Origin: Cecembia sp.
Lineage (GTDB): Bacteria; Bacteroidota; Bacteroidia; Cytophagales; Cyclobacteriaceae
Length of the DNA stretch: 64,000 nt
Direction: 5' to 3'
NCBI RefSeq assembly: GCF_007126775.1
Contig: NZ_SLAP01000001.1
Location: 19,514 to 83,513 of the forward strand
Shown: positions 38,726-48,810 of the stretch, piece by piece
Position numbering within the stretch: position 1 is the first letter of the stretch
Layout of the letters: every line of letters starts with the position of its first letter
Notes under the pieces: generated by a model
Databases searched by the model: none
Told to the model about the DNA's origin: nothing
The model's input: only the letters and a program-made list of their open reading frames with translations
Program-made: the position numbers and the translations under genes

Positions 38726-41700
38726 ATGAAAATGCGACTCCGCGGAATTATAGTAGCTTTCCTATTAATTGGGTTTTTTAGCGTGCATTCTGTGCAGGCC
38801 CAATTGACCACTATAGGCCGTGAATTTTTTGTTGGTTTTATGGAAAACCACAGGGTTACTCCCAATAGAATCGATATTGCCTCCATTATTATTTCTGCCG
38901 AAGAAGATGCCGATGGCGTTATCCAATATGTCAATAACACCATTCCCTTCTCTATCAAAGCGGGAGAGCAGTTTGTGTATGATTTCCCATCGGATGGAAT
39001 GGATATCATACACAGAAGCTCCAGGCAAATAGAAAATAAAGGGGTCTATATCAGTTCAAGCGGAAACATTTCTGTCCATGCCTTCAATTTTAGGGAAAGG
39101 AGCGCTGATGGGACCCTTATTTTGCCTTTATCTTCCATAGGAAAGGATTATTGGGTTACTGCTCATTATGAAACTTTTGCCGAGGGCACCAACCCGGGTT
39201 CCAACCGGAACTTTGAAAGCACCCTATTGATTTTGGCCACCGAAGATGATACCAGAGTGGAAATCAAACTCGCGGCTCAGAGTTTGGATCCCATCCCTGT
39301 ACCGGCAGGTTCTACGCTTACTGTGGATCTGAAGCGTGGAGAAAGTTACCAGGTAAAAGCTGTTGGAGATCTGACAGGAACCAGGGTACGGGTCGTAGGT
39401 TCATCCGATGATGATTGTAAAAACATTGCTGTTTTTGGAGGCAATAAAATGACTTCAGTAGGAATGGACTGCGAAGATGCATCTACTGGAGACCATCTTT
39501 TTCAACAGATTTATCCAACCTTTTCTTGGGGAAATGAATACATTCATATTCCTCTGGCGGGGAGAACATCCGGTGAGATGGTCAAAGTTTTGGCTGCTGA
39601 AAATAACACCAAGGTTTTTGTCAATGGACAGGAAAGGGCTACTTTGAATGAAGGAAAATTCACGACTTTTACATTTGGTAGGGATGAGTTAGCAAATATA
39701 ACTTCCGATAAACCGGTAGCAGTTACAGTTTTTGCAAAGAGCTACAAATGCAATATCCAGACGGGGCAGGGAGCCAGTGATGGAGACCCCACCATGATGA
39801 CCTTGAGCCCCAACCCTCAATTGATCAAGAGGACTGTTTTTTCCTCGGTAAGGGTAGTCGGGATCGTGGAACATTTTGTGAACATTATCGCACCAGCCAA
39901 TGCATTTAACCTAACTGTTTTGGATGGTATTAACATAGGGAATCAGTTTAATCCAGTTCCCGGAAATCCGAACTATGCATATGCCAGGGTAAAGGTGGGC
40001 GAAGGAAGCCATACACTTTCCAACCCTGAAGGTTTAATTGCTTATGCCTATGGATCAGGATTTATTGAATCTTATGGTTATTCTGCTGGAGCAAGTCTGA
40101 ATAACCTCAACTTTGAAACAGAAGTAGCCTATGATTTTGATGTCTCAGGAGATAAAGTGGCTTGCCTTGGAGAAAATGGTTCATGGACCATTCTTCCAAG
40201 AAACCCCAAATTCGAGATTTTTGAATGGACTTTTGGAGACGGTTCAGAGGTGAAGGAAGGAAGAACGGTTGATCATGTATTCGATGCTGCTGGGGTGTAT
40301 CAGGTGAAAATCCTGGCTTTCACTGGTACCAAGTCCTGTGATGAAATTGAGGAGGCATTTTTTGAGGTGGAAGTTTTTGAAACAGAAGGGGAAATTGAAG
40401 GCCCTGACAATGTTTGTCCCGAGATAGATGAGGCTGTTTACGTCTTTCAAAACGCCGTTCATGTTTCAAAAGTTATCTGGGATGTTTCCGGTGGAGAAAT
40501 ATTGGAAGCTGAGGATTATGCTGTAAAAATAAAATGGGGAGATTTCAATCCTGATGCGAAAGTAATCGCGATTCCTGTTACAGATGAGGGTTGTTTGGGT
40601 GAAATTATGGAATATAAAGTCCTCGTGAACGAAGTAATTGAGCCCGGTTTGGCCAAAGGCTTGAGTCAAATTTGTTATGAGGAAGGTCTTAGTTATATAT
40701 ATGAAGTAAAGGATTTGTTGCCTAACAGGAGATATTCCTGGTTTGTGGAAGGGGGAACCATCTTGTCTGACCCAACCGCCTCAGAAGTAGAAGTAGAATG
40801 GGGGGCAATCGGAACCATTGGAGAGATTTGGTATGAAGAATTCAGCGAAATTAACCCAAGCTGTGGGGGAGATTCCAAAAAGCTCGAAGTTAGGGTTAAT
40901 CCTCCATTGCAGGCAAGAGTAGAGGATATGACAGCATTTATCTGTGAAGGCTCTAATGAAGGGAATATTCGATTAGAAGTTTCCGGAGGTTCTGGTGAAT
41001 ACCTTTTCAAGTGGAGCCATGACCCGGATTTAGATGCTCCCGAAGCCACAGGACTCACAGTTGGGCTATATGAAGTGGAAGTGCAGGATACCGGAGGTTG
41101 TTTGGTTTATTTCGATCAAATTGAAATCAAGGAATCATTGCCAATGGAACTCGATGGTGGTCCTGCAGTGGTTGATGCGCGCTGTTACGATAGTGCAGAT
41201 GGTTATGTGAGTTTCAGCATTAATGGTGGCTTGCCGCCCTACAGCCTTAATGAAGAAAATGCCTTGGTGATGGGGGGATCTATTCAAGTTTTAAACTTAG
41301 AAAGAGGACAGTATATATTTGAAGTCTACGATGCTGCGCGCTGTGTTTTAGAGGTAGCGGTTGAGATAGGCTCACCAGAGCCCTTGGAAGCAGCATTTGA
41401 ACTTGAAAAATTAGCCTGCCCAGGTATTCCAAATGGGATTTTGACTGTAATTCCCGAGGGAGGAGTAGCACCCTACGCCATCACTTGGGAATGGGAAGGG
41501 AGTACAGGCCCTAGTATAATGGACATTCCTGCTGGTTCTTTTGCACTTAACATCACAGACATCAACGGTTGTAGTAAAGATTTCACAGGAGAAATGAAGG
41601 AAGGTGCTCCGCAGTTACGAATGCCAACAGGTTATGATCCAAGAGATGGCATGTTTATGGGTGTCAGTAATTGCGATGTGGAATTTAAATTGATGATTTT

Positions 41701-41869
41701 TAATAAGTGGGGTCAATTACTTTATGTGGGAGAAACTGGTTGGGATGGGCGCATTGATGGTGAAGAGGCTCCTTTAGGCACCTATTCTTATATGATTGAA
41801 TATGTTTTTTCTCTGGATGGAGTAAACAAAGCAAGACAACAACGTGGGATTTTTACATTAATCAGATAA
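38726..41869 (+). CDS. Tandem paralogue of the preceding protein
   Basis: Same order: QLTTIGREFFVGFMENH; FEWTFGDGSEVKEGRTVDHVFDAAGVYQVKI; FNKWGQLLYVGETGWDGRIDGEEAPLGTYSY. Confidence 0.87.
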   Translation: MKMRLRGIIVAFLLIGFFSVHSVQAQLTTIGREFFVGFMENHRVTPNRIDIASIIISAEEDADGVIQYVNNTIPFSIKAGEQFVYDFPSDGMDIIHRSSRQIENKGVYISSSGNISVHAFNFRERSADGTLILPLSSIGKDYWVTAHYETFAEGTNPGSNRNFESTLLILATEDDTRVEIKLAAQSLDPIPVPAGSTLTVDLKRGESYQVKAVGDLTGTRVRVVGSSDDDCKNIAVFGGNKMTSVGMDCEDASTGDHLFQQIYPTFSWGNEYIHIPLAGRTSGEMVKVLAAENNTKVFVNGQERATLNEGKFTTFTFGRDELANITSDKPVAVTVFAKSYKCNIQTGQGASDGDPTMMTLSPNPQLIKRTVFSSVRVVGIVEHFVNIIAPANAFNLTVLDGINIGNQFNPVPGNPNYAYARVKVGEGSHTLSNPEGLIAYAYGSGFIESYGYSAGASLNNLNFETEVAYDFDVSGDKVACLGENGSWTILPRNPKFEIFEWTFGDGSEVKEGRTVDHVFDAAGVYQVKILAFTGTKSCDEIEEAFFEVEVFETEGEIEGPDNVCPEIDEAVYVFQNAVHVSKVIWDVSGGEILEAEDYAVKIKWGDFNPDAKVIAIPVTDEGCLGEIMEYKVLVNEVIEPGLAKGLSQICYEEGLSYIYEVKDLLPNRRYSWFVEGGTILSDPTASEVEVEWGAIGTIGEIWYEEFSEINPSCGGDSKKLEVRVNPPLQARVEDMTAFICEGSNEGNIRLEVSGGSGEYLFKWSHDPDLDAPEATGLTVGLYEVEVQDTGGCLVYFDQIEIKESLPMELDGGPAVVDARCYDSADGYVSFSINGGLPPYSLNEENALVMGGSIQVLNLERGQYIFEVYDAARCVLEVAVEIGSPEPLEAAFELEKLACPGIPNGILTVIPEGGVAPYAITWEWEGSTGPSIMDIPAGSFALNITDINGCSKDFTGEMKEGAPQLRMPTGYDPRDGMFMGVSNCDVEFKLMIFNKWGQLLYVGETGWDGRIDGEEAPLGTYSYMIEYVFSLDGVNKARQQRGIFTLIR

Positions 41870-41902
41870 TTCTTTTATAATTGTAATTCAATATTCGTTT
41901 TT

Positions 41903-42922
41903 ATGAAAAAGATTTTGATCACTGGAGGAGCTGGATATATTGGCTCCCATACGGCTGTGGCATTGGTAGATGCCGGTTTTGAGCCAGTTATTATTGACAA
42001 TTTTTCCAATTCTGACAAATCCGTATTGTCTGGTTTGAAGCATATTCTCGGGAAGGATCTAAGCTATTATGAAGGGGATTGCAATGACAGTACCCTTTTG
42101 AATAAGGTTTTCTCAGAAAATGATTTTCAGGGTGTGATTCATTTTGCTGCTTTTAAAGCAGTGGGAGAGAGTACACAGTTGCCGCTGAAGTATTATAGTA
42201 ATAATATTGACTCTCTTTTGATATTATTGGAAACCATGGCTGCTCATGGAGTGAAAGATTTGGTTTTTTCCTCAAGTTGTACTGTATATGGTCAACCTGA
42301 TGTATTGCCTGTGAGTGAAGACACCCCTAGGCAAGAGGCAGAAAGTCCTTATGGAAACACCAAAAAAATATGCGAAGATATTTTAAGAGATTATATCAAA
42401 AGCGGTGTAAATTCAAGAATTATATCTTTAAGGTACTTCAATCCGGTAGGTGCCCACCCCAGTGGGGAAATAGGAGAGCTGCCATTGGGGGTTCCCAATA
42501 ACCTGGTGCCATTTATTACCCAAACAGCGATGGGTATCAGGGAAAAGCTAACAGTCTTCGGAAATGATTACAACACAGCAGACGGTAGCTGTGTCAGGGA
42601 TTATATTCATGTAATGGACTTGGCGGATGCCCATGTAAAAGCTTTGGCTTATCTTTCTCAACAAAAGGATAATTTTTATGACCTGTTCAATGTAGGTACA
42701 GGAAATGGCAATACTGTTCTTGAGGTAATACAAACCTTTGAGAAAATAAGCCAACTAGCACTCAATTACCATATCGGACCAAGACGCCCGGGAGATATAG
42801 AGAAAGTTTGGGCAAGTACCGAAAAAATCCAAAAGGTTTTAGGCTGGAAGCCCAAATACAGTCTTGAGGATTCTATTAGGGATTCATGGAACTGGCAACA
42901 GAAACTGGGGGAGAAGGTATAA
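41903..42922 (+). CDS. galE: UDP-glucose 4-epimerase
   Basis: ILITGGAGYIGSHTAVAL; FSSSCTVYGQP; SPYGNTKKICEDIL; LRYFNPVGAHPSGEIGE. Confidence 0.96.
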   Translation: MKKILITGGAGYIGSHTAVALVDAGFEPVIIDNFSNSDKSVLSGLKHILGKDLSYYEGDCNDSTLLNKVFSENDFQGVIHFAAFKAVGESTQLPLKYYSNNIDSLLILLETMAAHGVKDLVFSSSCTVYGQPDVLPVSEDTPRQEAESPYGNTKKICEDILRDYIKSGVNSRIISLRYFNPVGAHPSGEIGELPLGVPNNLVPFITQTAMGIREKLTVFGNDYNTADGSCVRDYIHVMDLADAHVKALAYLSQQKDNFYDLFNVGTGNGNTVLEVIQTFEKISQLALNYHIGPRRPGDIEKVWASTEKIQKVLGWKPKYSLEDSIRDSWNWQQKLGEKV

Positions 42923-44552
42923 AGCCTGTTCTTCTATCCATGAAAACTTCTTTAATGGCTTCCAAGTAATCGAATCCATGGCCTTCTGTAGGCTCGATAT
43001 AATTTCCTTCCAGGTATTCGTTCCAACAACATACCATGATGGTATTGCCATTACTGGATTTGTATTTTTCTGAAATTTTCCGTGCATCTTCCAGCTTGGC
43101 TTTGAAGCTTGATTTATTGCTGTGGACCCGGTCTTTTTGGGGCTCAGAAGGAAAGCCTGTTTGCTGAGGCCAGGTGCCGCCTGCCGGCCGCATATCCCAT
43201 CCCATGGCCACGGGAACCTGGTACTCAAATGTAGGGTCATTTTTATGGAATTCAGCCCATCTGTTCCAATGTCCCTGATAGGTTTTCCGCATATCTGCAA
43301 AATTCTTATTGTCCTGTTCAAAGAAATTATGGTAGACATAGGCCGTTAAACCCTCAAAACCCATTTTCTTCAATCTGGGAACATAATCCTGAAAAAGTAA
43401 ACGGTCTGTATACCTTCCCCCTCTTCTTGGATCCCTTGCACTGTTTGGCCTCCAGCGTGTCGGCATACCATATTGTCTCTCATTTGGCATCATTGCGCCC
43501 GAGGCCACAGCAATAAATTTGATTCCTTTGTATCCGTTTTTAATAGCTAAGGCCTTTGACCTGTCCAGTAATTCTTTCATACTGATGCCATAAAATGCCG
43601 CTCTTGCTTCTGTGTCCTGAGGGAAATACAGGTAAACAATGGGTCTGCCATCAGGATCCCTTAAGTAATCTTTTCTCTTAAAGTATTTATCAATCCATAG
43701 TTGGGTAATTTTATCATGCACTTGAAGGTAAAGTTGCTTGTCAGGCTTCTCACCTTCATAATTTCTTCCGGCCTGTATGCTTTCAGGAGAACCAATGTCC
43801 AACCATAACTTCCATCGCTCATCACTGTCATCACACCAATTGATTGCCCATTTCATTTGCTTGTCAGCTGGTAATTTTTCATTTTCCTTCAGCAATGCGG
43901 TCAATTGATCTGCCCATTCTTCCAAGCCTGGAACAGCCACCCTTCCATCCCGATTAGGATCAATTCTCCAGCCTTCCGGATAATAGATTTTGGATTGGGG
44001 ACCAAAGTAGAGATGGTAATAATAATGTCTGCCAAAAAACCAATTATAGGCAAAAAAATCTATACCATAATTCTTCATGTACTCCAGTTGCTTTCTAGCC
44101 GTTTTTGGGTTATCCCTTTTGTAAAATCCCCCTAAACTGGCATGGGGCTTCCGGTTCAAATAGGGGCCTTCATAAGGATATTGCCGGTTGTAAACCCTTC
44201 CTCTTGGTCCCCAAATTCCTGGATTTTTCAGACTCGAGCAGTCTTCCCTTCCTGTAAGACAAGACCAAAAGCTGTCAATATCCCGGTCAGGATCTCCTGA
44301 TGTATTCCAAGATGGCATAAAATATACACCCACCAAATGTCCTGATTGTTTCTCATTGGAAGCAATCCGCGCAGCCTCATCAAAAATAACAGGTGCTTCA
44401 AAATCAGAATTTTCCTGGCCTCCAATTTCCGGAGAGCTAGAAGATTTCTCTTTTTCTTCGGAAGAGGTAAGTCCTTTGATTTTTTCTTCACAACTACCAG
44501 GGTCTATTGTCAAAATCACTGCAAAAAGTAAAAGAGGAGAAAATAGCTTCAT
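42876..44552 (-). CDS. GH99-like/WbsX-domain lipoprotein
   Basis: VGVYFMPSWNT...; YGIDFFAYNWFFGRHYYYHL; CCWNEYLEGNYIEPTEGHGFDYLEAI. Confidence 0.75.
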   Translation of the reverse strand: MKLFSPLLLFAVILTIDPGSCEEKIKGLTSSEEKEKSSSSPEIGGQENSDFEAPVIFDEAARIASNEKQSGHLVGVYFMPSWNTSGDPDRDIDSFWSCLTGREDCSSLKNPGIWGPRGRVYNRQYPYEGPYLNRKPHASLGGFYKRDNPKTARKQLEYMKNYGIDFFAYNWFFGRHYYYHLYFGPQSKIYYPEGWRIDPNRDGRVAVPGLEEWADQLTALLKENEKLPADKQMKWAINWCDDSDERWKLWLDIGSPESIQAGRNYEGEKPDKQLYLQVHDKITQLWIDKYFKRKDYLRDPDGRPIVYLYFPQDTEARAAFYGISMKELLDRSKALAIKNGYKGIKFIAVASGAMMPNERQYGMPTRWRPNSARDPRRGGRYTDRLLFQDYVPRLKKMGFEGLTAYVYHNFFEQDNKNFADMRKTYQGHWNRWAEFHKNDPTFEYQVPVAMGWDMRPAGGTWPQQTGFPSEPQKDRVHSNKSSFKAKLEDARKISEKYKSSNGNTIMVCCWNEYLEGNYIEPTEGHGFDYLEAIKEVFMDRRTGFIPSPPVSVASSMNP

Positions 44553-44601
44553 AATTGTAAAGATTTTTATTAAAACGAAAGCACTTTACAACAAATATAA
44601 A

Positions 44602-44632
44602 AAATCCGTGATGCTTTTGCACCACGAATTTT
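44602..44632 (-). terminator. Imperfect hairpin terminator after transketolase genes
   Basis: aaatccgtgatgc-tttt-gcaccacgaattt. Confidence 0.5.
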
Positions 44633-44652
44633 ACATTTACTGGCTGATTTGT

Positions 44653-45621
44653 TTATTTTCTGGCAATGGCTTTTTTGGCGGCCTTTACAATATTTTCCGC
44701 ATTCAAACCGTATTTTTCCAACAATTGTGCGGGTGTTCCCGACTCTCCAAATGAATCATTGACCCCTACGTATTCAAGTGGGGCCGGGTGGTTCTTAGCA
44801 AAAACTTGGGCAATACTGTCTCCCAGTCCTCCATTCACTTGATGCTCTTCGGCTGAAACAGCACAACCTGACTTAGCCACAGATTCCAAAATCGCAGTTT
44901 CATCTAAGGGCTTGATGGTATGGATATTGATTACCTCAGCAGATATCCCTTCTTCCCTAAGCATGGCTTCGGCTACTATAGCTTCCCATACCAAATGGCC
45001 AGTGGCGAAAATACTTACATCTTTTCCCTCTATCATTTTAACCGCTTTACCGATTTCAAAATTTTGATCAGCAGGAGTAAATATTGGCCAGCTTGGACGG
45101 CCAAACCTGAGGTAAGCTGGTCCAACATGATCCACCAGAGCCAAAGTGGCCGCTTTGGTTTGGTTGTAATCACAAGGAACAATCACAGTCATGTGAGGCA
45201 CCATTTTCATCATGCCCACATCTTCCAGGATCTGATGCGTGGCGCCATCCTCACCTAAGGTAAGTCCCGCATGGGAAGCGCAGATTTTAACATTTTTTTC
45301 AGAATAAGCCACAGATTGACGGATTTGGTCATAAACCCTGCCGGTAGAGAAGTTGGCAAAAGTACCGGTAAAAGGTATTTTACCCCCGATGGTCATCCCC
45401 GCAGCCAAACCAATCATATTGGCTTCGGCTATTCCTACCTGGAAAAATCTTTCAGGAAATGCTTTCTGAAAAGCGCCCATCTTTAAAGAACCGATGAGGT
45501 CTGCACACAATCCAACAACATTTGGATTTTTTCTTCCTGCCTCCAAAAAACCATCTCCAAAACCTGAACGGGTATCTTTTTTTTCTGTATATGTATATTT
45601 TAAATCTAAGGTCTTTTCCAT
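44653..45621 (-). CDS. Transketolase C-terminal subunit
   Basis: Pyr-binding half: FFQVGIAEANMIGLAAGMTIGGKIPFTGTFANF; SAEEHQVNGGLGDSIAQ. Confidence 0.94.
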   Translation of the reverse strand: MEKTLDLKYTYTEKKDTRSGFGDGFLEAGRKNPNVVGLCADLIGSLKMGAFQKAFPERFFQVGIAEANMIGLAAGMTIGGKIPFTGTFANFSTGRVYDQIRQSVAYSEKNVKICASHAGLTLGEDGATHQILEDVGMMKMVPHMTVIVPCDYNQTKAATLALVDHVGPAYLRFGRPSWPIFTPADQNFEIGKAVKMIEGKDVSIFATGHLVWEAIVAEAMLREEGISAEVINIHTIKPLDETAILESVAKSGCAVSAEEHQVNGGLGDSIAQVFAKNHPAPLEYVGVNDSFGESGTPAQLLEKYGLNAENIVKAAKKAIARK

Positions 45622-45622
45622 T

Positions 45623-46474
45623 TTAATAGTCTCCTAGTGTTTCTTCTAATTGTCCCAATGCATTTTCCAATTGCTCGTCATTCGGGGCTACACCGTGCCA
45701 TTTGTGTGTTCCTACCATGAAATCTACCCCATAACCCATTTCCGTATAGAGCAAGATCAATATTGGCTTTCCTTTTCCCGTAAGCGCTTTGGCCTGGGCC
45801 AATCCTTCCAAAACGGCTTCCATTTCATTGCCTTTTTGAATCTCAATCACATCCCAGCCAAAAGCCTCATACTTGGCTTTTAGGCTAAGCAGGTCCATGA
45901 CCTTGACCGTAGGGCCATCGATTTGCTGTCCATTGTAATCTATGGCTGCAATCAAATTATCTACTTTATGATGGGCAGCATACATAGCCGCTTCCCATAC
46001 CTGTCCTTCTTGCTGCTCTCCATCACCCATCATGACATATACCAACCGCTCGTCCTGATTTAGCTTTTTGGCCTGTGCCGCACCAATGGCAACAGAAAGG
46101 CCCTGACCAAGGGATCCAGAAGCAATTCTTACTCCTGGTAAGCCCTCTTCTGTGGCAGGGTGGCCCTGAAGCCTTGAATTGATTTTCCTGAAGGTTGCCA
46201 ACTCTTCCGTACTAAAGTATCCTGTTCTGGCCAAAACACTGTACCAAAGAGCCGAAACATGCCCATTGGATAAAAAGAAAAGGTCTTCATTTTTTCCGTT
46301 CATGTCAAAATTTTTGTTGTGCTCCATTTCATTGAAATAAAGCGCTACAAAATACTCTGTCAGGCCTAAAGCGGCTCCGGGATGGCCCGACTGCACAGCA
46401 TGAACCATGCGCAGACAATCTCTTCTTACCTGAGAACAGATTTTCTTAAGTTGATCGCTTGATTGTTTTTCCAT
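45623..46474 (-). CDS. Transketolase N-terminal subunit
   Basis: TPP-binding half: VQSGHPGAALGLTEYFVALYF; GSLGQGLSVAIGAAQAKKL; MGDGEQQEGQVWEAAMYAAHHKVDNLIAAIDYNGQQIDG. Confidence 0.95.
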   Translation of the reverse strand: MEKQSSDQLKKICSQVRRDCLRMVHAVQSGHPGAALGLTEYFVALYFNEMEHNKNFDMNGKNEDLFFLSNGHVSALWYSVLARTGYFSTEELATFRKINSRLQGHPATEEGLPGVRIASGSLGQGLSVAIGAAQAKKLNQDERLVYVMMGDGEQQEGQVWEAAMYAAHHKVDNLIAAIDYNGQQIDGPTVKVMDLLSLKAKYEAFGWDVIEIQKGNEMEAVLEGLAQAKALTGKGKPILILLYTEMGYGVDFMVGTHKWHGVAPNDEQLENALGQLEETLGDY

Positions 46475-46484
46475 TGGATTGGAA

Positions 46485-46934
46485 TTATTTGAGAATTTGA
46501 TTTGTGTGCTCTTTTGTCTTTACCTTTTCAATGATTTCCTCCAGTTTCCCTTGCTCATCAATAATAAAAGTAGTCCGCGCTGTCCCCATATATTTTCTGC
46601 CATACATGGATTTTTCTACCCATGTGCCGTAAGCTTCATGAACTTTTAGGTCTTCATCCGCAATAAGAGAAAAAGGAAGGTTTTGCTTTTCTATAAATTT
46701 TTGATGTGATTTTTCCGAATCCGAACTCACTCCCAAAATCACATAACCTGCTTTTTGTAATGCTTCATAATTGTCTCTTAAGTTACAAGCCTGCGCAGTA
46801 CAACCCGGCGTGTTGTCTTTGGGGTAAAAATACAAGACAACCTTTTTTCCTTTGAAATCAGATAATTTCACAACATTTCCATTCTGATCTTTTGCTTCAA
46901 AATCAGGAGCAATATTTCCTACTTCTAATGACAT
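46485..46934 (-). CDS. bcp: Thioredoxin-dependent thiol peroxidase (Bcp)
   Basis: VVLYFYPKDNTPGCTAQACNLRD. Confidence 0.95.
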   Translation of the reverse strand: MSLEVGNIAPDFEAKDQNGNVVKLSDFKGKKVVLYFYPKDNTPGCTAQACNLRDNYEALQKAGYVILGVSSDSEKSHQKFIEKQNLPFSLIADEDLKVHEAYGTWVEKSMYGRKYMGTARTTFIIDEQGKLEEIIEKVKTKEHTNQILK

Positions 46935-46959
46935 GTTTTTTTGTTTTTAGATGAACAAT

Positions 46960-48810
46960 TTAATTTATGACTGTGGTAAAGCGGGCTTCATTGCCTGCCA
47001 TATCACGTACCTTTAATAAAACTTCTCCTTTCAGCGGTTGTTTATCCAATTTCTCTGACCATATCAGATTTTGTTTGTGTTCATACCTCATCAAGAGCCA
47101 TTGCCCATCAACATAAGCCTCAAAATCCCTGATTCCTGATTTATCATCAACAATCCTGAAGCGTATTTCTTGAGAATTGATTCTAATGGGCCTAATATTA
47201 GGTGCTGTCTTGTCCTCCTCTAATACAAAAGTACCAAAATTTCTTGTTTTGAAACGAATATGCTCACCTTCCCAATCACCACCAACAAAAGATTTCCGTC
47301 CATTGGCTGCTTGATGATATACATGTGTGTATTCCGAGCGTTCTGAATACCCTGGATTTTTCCACATTATCCCAATATTACTCCATAGATAGTCTTCCGG
47401 ACCGTTGATACTGAGTCGGGAATTATTTGTTTTTTCTATGCGTAAATAGAGGTCATCCAGTAGGCTGTTTTCCTGAAAACTAATCTCCAGATCTGTGTTG
47501 CTAAAAGAAATTTCCTCTCCGAAAGGGATTTTTTTTATGGCAGTAGGCCGAATGACTTCTGAACAAATGTCCAGAGAATCCGGTATTCCGTAGTCCATAT
47601 CCCACAAATAAACCCTTCTTCCCTGTATGGTATAGGCTGGAGGTAAATCCATTACATGACTGTTGACGTACACTTTGGCCATATTGCCTAAATAGGAGGG
47701 ACCGGTCTCAATTTTCATGATCTCCCGGTGATAACTTATCTGTGTTCTAAGGTTACCTCCATGATTATTATCAGTGAAAAAATGTTTGCTTTCATCCTCT
47801 TGTAATTGGAAATAAAGACTCCTTTCATTACCAAAAAAATCTCTCATCCTGACTTCAAAATTTCCTTCCATTCCATCTGAAAGGAATAACAGGCCGGAAC
47901 CGACTGTATCTGGCTGATAAAATTGCAAGAGGTTATTGGGCTCTAAGTACAATTTAGTGAAACGGTTCTGGTGGGTATGCCGCAAAAGAAAGCGGGTATG
48001 ATCCAAGTTTAATTGATCCATTTGCATACTGAAATGCATTTTTTCCCCTTCCCAAAGCTCATAGTTTGGGACACCAAAAATATTATTTACACCATCCATC
48101 CTGTCTATTGCATAGACTTCTATACCCACTTTTCCCGTAATTTTAACAGGTGTCCTGAGTATGTAGCGTCCAGCTTCCAATATGGGATTAAACTCCTGCC
48201 TTTGGAATTTGCCATTGACCCTGGAATCCAAACCAATGGGTCTGATGGCTATACGATAGAGCTGGGGGGGAGTGTTGTCAATCACTTCAGAGAAACCAAA
48301 GATTAAAGGATCCAATGCCCTTTCCAAACTGTCCCGAATCTCAAAATGCAGATGAGGCCCTGCTGAACTTCCTGTATTTCCCCCATTTCCTATAATTTCT
48401 CCCTTTTTAACGGGTAAAGTCTCCGGGTTTAAGAAAAGCTCCAATTCATTTTTTTTTGCTTTGTACATTTCCTCACGCAGGTAATCTGCGATTTTGGGCG
48501 AAAAGTTCCTCAAATGGGCATATACGGAATATTGCCCATTATCGTGCTTGAGATAAATGACATTGCCATAACCATGAGTGGATAGCTTGATACGGTAAAC
48601 ATGGGCATCCGCAATCGCAAGTACCGGCTCGCCATCTACACCTCCGATTTTAACATCTATGCCAGAATGGAAATGGTTGGGCCTTATCTCTGAAAAATTA
48701 CCTGAAAGCAAAGCCCTTTCACCGGGCTTAATGGGAAAGAGGTATTCCTGGGCATGAAGCTTTAATGAAGAGAAGATAAGAAAGAGAAGGAGTAATTTAC
48801 TTGACTTCAA
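46960..48810 (-). CDS. M23-family peptidase
   Basis: HFHSGIDVKIGGVDGEPVLAIADAHVYRIKLSTHGYGNVIYLKHDNGQYSVYAHL; GSSAGPHLHFEIRD. A TTG start at 48810 would give signal peptide MKSSKLLLLFLIFSSLKLHAQ. Confidence 0.88.
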   Translation of the reverse strand: MKSSKLLLLFLIFSSLKLHAQEYLFPIKPGERALLSGNFSEIRPNHFHSGIDVKIGGVDGEPVLAIADAHVYRIKLSTHGYGNVIYLKHDNGQYSVYAHLRNFSPKIADYLREEMYKAKKNELELFLNPETLPVKKGEIIGNGGNTGSSAGPHLHFEIRDSLERALDPLIFGFSEVIDNTPPQLYRIAIRPIGLDSRVNGKFQRQEFNPILEAGRYILRTPVKITGKVGIEVYAIDRMDGVNNIFGVPNYELWEGEKMHFSMQMDQLNLDHTRFLLRHTHQNRFTKLYLEPNNLLQFYQPDTVGSGLLFLSDGMEGNFEVRMRDFFGNERSLYFQLQEDESKHFFTDNNHGGNLRTQISYHREIMKIETGPSYLGNMAKVYVNSHVMDLPPAYTIQGRRVYLWDMDYGIPDSLDICSEVIRPTAIKKIPFGEEISFSNTDLEISFQENSLLDDLYLRIEKTNNSRLSINGPEDYLWSNIGIMWKNPGYSERSEYTHVYHQAANGRKSFVGGDWEGEHIRFKTRNFGTFVLEEDKTAPNIRPIRINSQEIRFRIVDDKSGIRDFEAYVDGQWLLMRYEHKQNLIWSEKLDKQPLKGEVLLKVRDMAGNEARFTTVIN

